From JADJNW01 sp964517175 (GTDB taxonomy: Bacteria > Bacteroidota > Bacteroidia > Chitinophagales > Saprospiraceae), in NCBI GenBank assembly GCA_964517175.1, contig CAZFBU010000029.1:1-33904 (forward strand): a stretch of 33,904 bases of DNA, in the 5' to 3' direction. Below, in pieces: positions 31,944 to 33,904 of this stretch (positions are counted from its first letter, which is position 1; each line of letters begins with the position of its first letter). The notes beneath the pieces were generated by a model. It worked only from the letters and a program-made list of their open reading frames with translations, was not told the DNA's origin and did not search any database. Made by a program: the position numbers and the translations under genes.

Positions 31944-33689
31944 ATGCGAAAAATTCTATTGTTTTTATTGCTGCTGAGTAGCTATACGCTTCCGGCGCAG
32001 ATGCTGCGCGGTGTGGTGCAGGAAGATTTCACGATTGAAGTAGAAATGATTGACATGCCTGCGCTGCTGACTCCGCGCGAGGATGACTTTTCACAATTGC
32101 AAGGCTTCCCCAAGCGGGTGATAGCGCACTCAGCGTTCAAAAACTTCCGCAACGTCACGTTGGCGGACCTCACCAATGATGGCAAGGATGAAATCCTGAT
32201 GGCAACTAATAACACCCTTTACGTTTTCAGCGAGGGGAATCTCCTCTGGTCGAAGGCGCTGCTGGGCGTCGCTATTTATCCGCCTTCCGTTGCTGATCTG
32301 GACGGCGACGGCAACCTCGAAATCGTGCAGTGTACCGGCGGGGTGAATGAACTCGGACGGCTCTTCGCGCTGGATCACCTGGGGGAAGATTTGCCGGGCT
32401 GGCCGCTTAATTTTAACAATAATTGGATGTTGCTCGCTCCGGCGCTGGCCGATGTAAACGGTGATGGGCAACTGGAAATTTTGGCCTGCGAACGCATCGC
32501 TTCCGCCGGGCGCCTGCATTTGATCGGGCTGGATGGGCAGCCGCTCAATCCAAATTTCCCGGTAAGCTTCCCAAATACACCGGCACTCACGCCTTCCGTT
32601 GGCGACCTGGATGGGGATGGTGCAGTCGAAATTGTTATCGCCGATACCCGGGCGTTTTACATCCTTGACCTGAACGGTCAGATCAAAACCGAAATTCGCA
32701 ACCCCGATGAGCAGCGCTACAGCTACCAATCGCCGATCCTGGTAGATTTGGATGCAGACGGACAACTGGAGGTCGTTGGCGCGGCGCACGGCAATGTACC
32801 TCAGTTTTTTGTTTTGAATGCGGATGGCTCCTTCCGCGATGGCTGGCCAATACCCGTGCCCGACAATGATTGGACGTTCTGCGCACCTTCTGTCGTTCGG
32901 CTTTCCGACGAATATACTATCATTGGCAGTCGCCCGGTCGGTGAATCTACGGATGACATGATTTTTGGCTGGGATAAAGATGCCTTCGCGCCCAGCGGCT
33001 TCCCGATCGCCGGTCCCGGCGGGCACGAAGGCATTACCGCGGTCGCGGATGTCGATGATGATGGCGCAATGGAAGTGATTGCTGGCAGCAATTTGCAGGG
33101 ACTGGATGGGTATGGTTTTATTCATGCTTACAACCTGGACGGCAGCGGCGAAGTGCCGGGCTTCCCCTTGCGCCCCAGGGGCTGGACGCTGGTCAACGGC
33201 GCCAATATCGGCGACGTTAATGGCGATGGCATGATGAATCTGGTCGTGCTGTCTTTCACCCAAAACTTCGGCAACGGACTGGATTCTACCTATCTGAATG
33301 TCTATGACCTCGGTGTTCCTTACACGCCGGATCGCGTGCTCTGGAGCACGTACAAAGGCGATAATTCGCGCAGCGGACTGCTCACGCCGGCGCAAACGAC
33401 AAGCGCTCAGGAGGTTCAGACAAAGCTGGAAATTGATCTCCAGGTTTTGGGTAATCCCGTTGCTGATCATGCGATACTTTTATTGGAACTGGAAGCGCCG
33501 GGTGAGATCAGCTTCGCGATACACGATGCGCTGGGCAGAACGGTGCACGCAGATCAGCCGAAAGCCTTTGGCGCGGGCACGCACACCATTCAATTGCCGA
33601 TAGCGAATTTGCCTGCGGGCAGCTATTGGCTGAAAGCAACGGATCATTTGCGACGGCAGGAAATAACCATTCAGATTATAAAGCGCTAG
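31944..33689 (+). CDS. FG-GAP/VCBS repeat protein with type IX secretion sorting domain
   Basis: A 581-residue secreted protein with a signal peptide ending near LPA-Q19. At least six FG-GAP calcium-binding repeats of the form DxDGDGxxE are visible (VADLDGDGNLEIV, ALADVNGDGQLEIL, SVGDLDGDGAVEIV, LVDLDADGQLEVV, AVADVDDDGAMEVI, NIGDVNGDGMMNLV), suggesting an integrin-like seven-bladed propeller. The last 80 residues are a T9SS type A C-terminal sorting domain (GRTVHADQPKAFGAGTHTIQ, LPAGSYWLKA, terminal IQIIKR). The protein should be exported across the outer membrane by type IX secretion and attached or released. It is probably an adhesion or binding protein; no enzymatic motif is visible. It lies 27 bp after the M15 gene. 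Confidence 0.9.
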   Translation: MRKILLFLLLLSSYTLPAQMLRGVVQEDFTIEVEMIDMPALLTPREDDFSQLQGFPKRVIAHSAFKNFRNVTLADLTNDGKDEILMATNNTLYVFSEGNLLWSKALLGVAIYPPSVADLDGDGNLEIVQCTGGVNELGRLFALDHLGEDLPGWPLNFNNNWMLLAPALADVNGDGQLEILACERIASAGRLHLIGLDGQPLNPNFPVSFPNTPALTPSVGDLDGDGAVEIVIADTRAFYILDLNGQIKTEIRNPDEQRYSYQSPILVDLDADGQLEVVGAAHGNVPQFFVLNADGSFRDGWPIPVPDNDWTFCAPSVVRLSDEYTIIGSRPVGESTDDMIFGWDKDAFAPSGFPIAGPGGHEGITAVADVDDDGAMEVIAGSNLQGLDGYGFIHAYNLDGSGEVPGFPLRPRGWTLVNGANIGDVNGDGMMNLVVLSFTQNFGNGLDSTYLNVYDLGVPYTPDRVLWSTYKGDNSRSGLLTPAQTTSAQEVQTKLEIDLQVLGNPVADHAILLLELEAPGEISFAIHDALGRTVHADQPKAFGAGTHTIQLPIANLPAGSYWLKATDHLRRQEITIQIIKR

Positions 33690-33749
33690 AAGTCCAGATT
33701 CGATCAAACTATCGATTGGCTGTGGAGTTTTATGTATGAAATATGCACC

Positions 33750-33897
33750 TAAGTAGATGGACAGAATTGAATTGTCAATGAATAGACAGGATTTACGGGA
33801 TTTTCAGGATTCAGGATGCCGTAAATCTTCGATTTACGACATCTTGTTAATCTTGTTAATCCTGTCAAATAGAAAAATAAAATTGTCCATCTACTTA
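33750..33897. repeat. 148-bp palindromic element with 14-bp terminal inverted repeats
   Basis: TAAGTAGATGGACA (33750-33763) and its exact inverse TGTCCATCTACTTA (33884-33897) bound the element. Inside are GACAGGATT (33785-33793) and its inverse AATCCTGTC (33858-33866). At the centre is a hairpin CGTAAATC-TTC-GATTTACG (33820-33838). The arms are built of 9-bp units: ATCTTGTTA twice then ATCCTGTCA at 33841-33867, and complementary ACAGGATTT, ACGGGATTT, TCAGGATTC at 33786-33812. It has no coding capacity. The form suggests a MITE or REP/RAYT-type interspersed repeat; no transposase is present in the window. Confidence 0.75.
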
Positions 33898-33904
33898 AAT
33901 TTCA

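Noticed and set aside
32280..33240. Repeated GACGGCGA-like segments
   Set aside because: They encode the DxDGDG calcium-binding loops of the FG-GAP repeats.

Overview
The window is a draft-assembly piece from a Bacteroidota chromosome, most likely the Saprospiria/Lewinella-Haliscomenobacter side of the phylum. The lineage is inferred from the gene families and signals, not from a marker gene. These include an FG-GAP protein with a C-terminal type IX secretion (T9SS) sorting domain, a DUF5686 protein with a carboxypeptidase-regulatory-like N-terminus, an OmpA/PD40/TPR protein, and a TolB-like protein fused to an outer-membrane barrel. There is also an ECF sigma / anti-sigma-like / Spy-like trio, and several promoters follow the Bacteroidota -33 TTG / -7 TAnnTTTG pattern. 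I see no rRNA, tRNA, CRISPR array, integrase or transposase. Three runs of exactly 100 N (7586-7685, 11484-11583, 14827-14926) are scaffold gaps.

Layout, left to right. 1-507: the 3' part of a PlsC-like acyltransferase. 585-1980: a TetR regulator and an SDR oxidoreductase, each preceded by the same 14-bp operator-like sequence. 2056-3009 (-): an M14-type aspartoacylase-like hydrolase, separated from the SDR by a convergent hairpin. 3145-4818: a secreted lipoprotein esterase. 4945-6276: NhaA. 6330-10841: a sortilin/BNR beta-propeller protein (gapped) and an S10 serine carboxypeptidase, probably an export-directed pair. 10938-11483 (-): the C-terminal half of a Rieske-type oxygenase, cut by a gap. 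11622-13189: ECF sigma factor, membrane anti-sigma-like protein and periplasmic Spy-like protein. 13219-15668 (-): molybdate transporter modABC, with modA split by an assembly error. 15694-17574 (-): an ABC-F ATPase. 17639-23227 (-): two large envelope proteins. 23437-24081: an MBL-fold hydrolase. 24140-24748 (-): RNase HII. 24916-27423: the DUF5686 protein. 27432-28622 (-): a divergent Lgt. 28828-33689: a co-directional run of MntA antitoxin, HepT toxin, a conserved protein of unknown function, an M15 peptidase lipoprotein and an FG-GAP/T9SS protein. 33750-33897: a 148-bp palindromic repeat element.

The overall theme is envelope and secreted protein function: exported hydrolases and peptidases, barrel and propeller proteins, and lipoprotein modification, with small regulatory and stress modules (TetR-SDR, ECF trio, MntA-HepT) between them. 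The points most worth following are the modA assembly duplication, the twin TetR operators, the MntA-HepT pair that appears to head a longer operon including an uncharacterised 473-residue protein, and the terminal repeat built from 9-bp units inside 14-bp inverted repeats. I did not find a system I can claim is wholly new.
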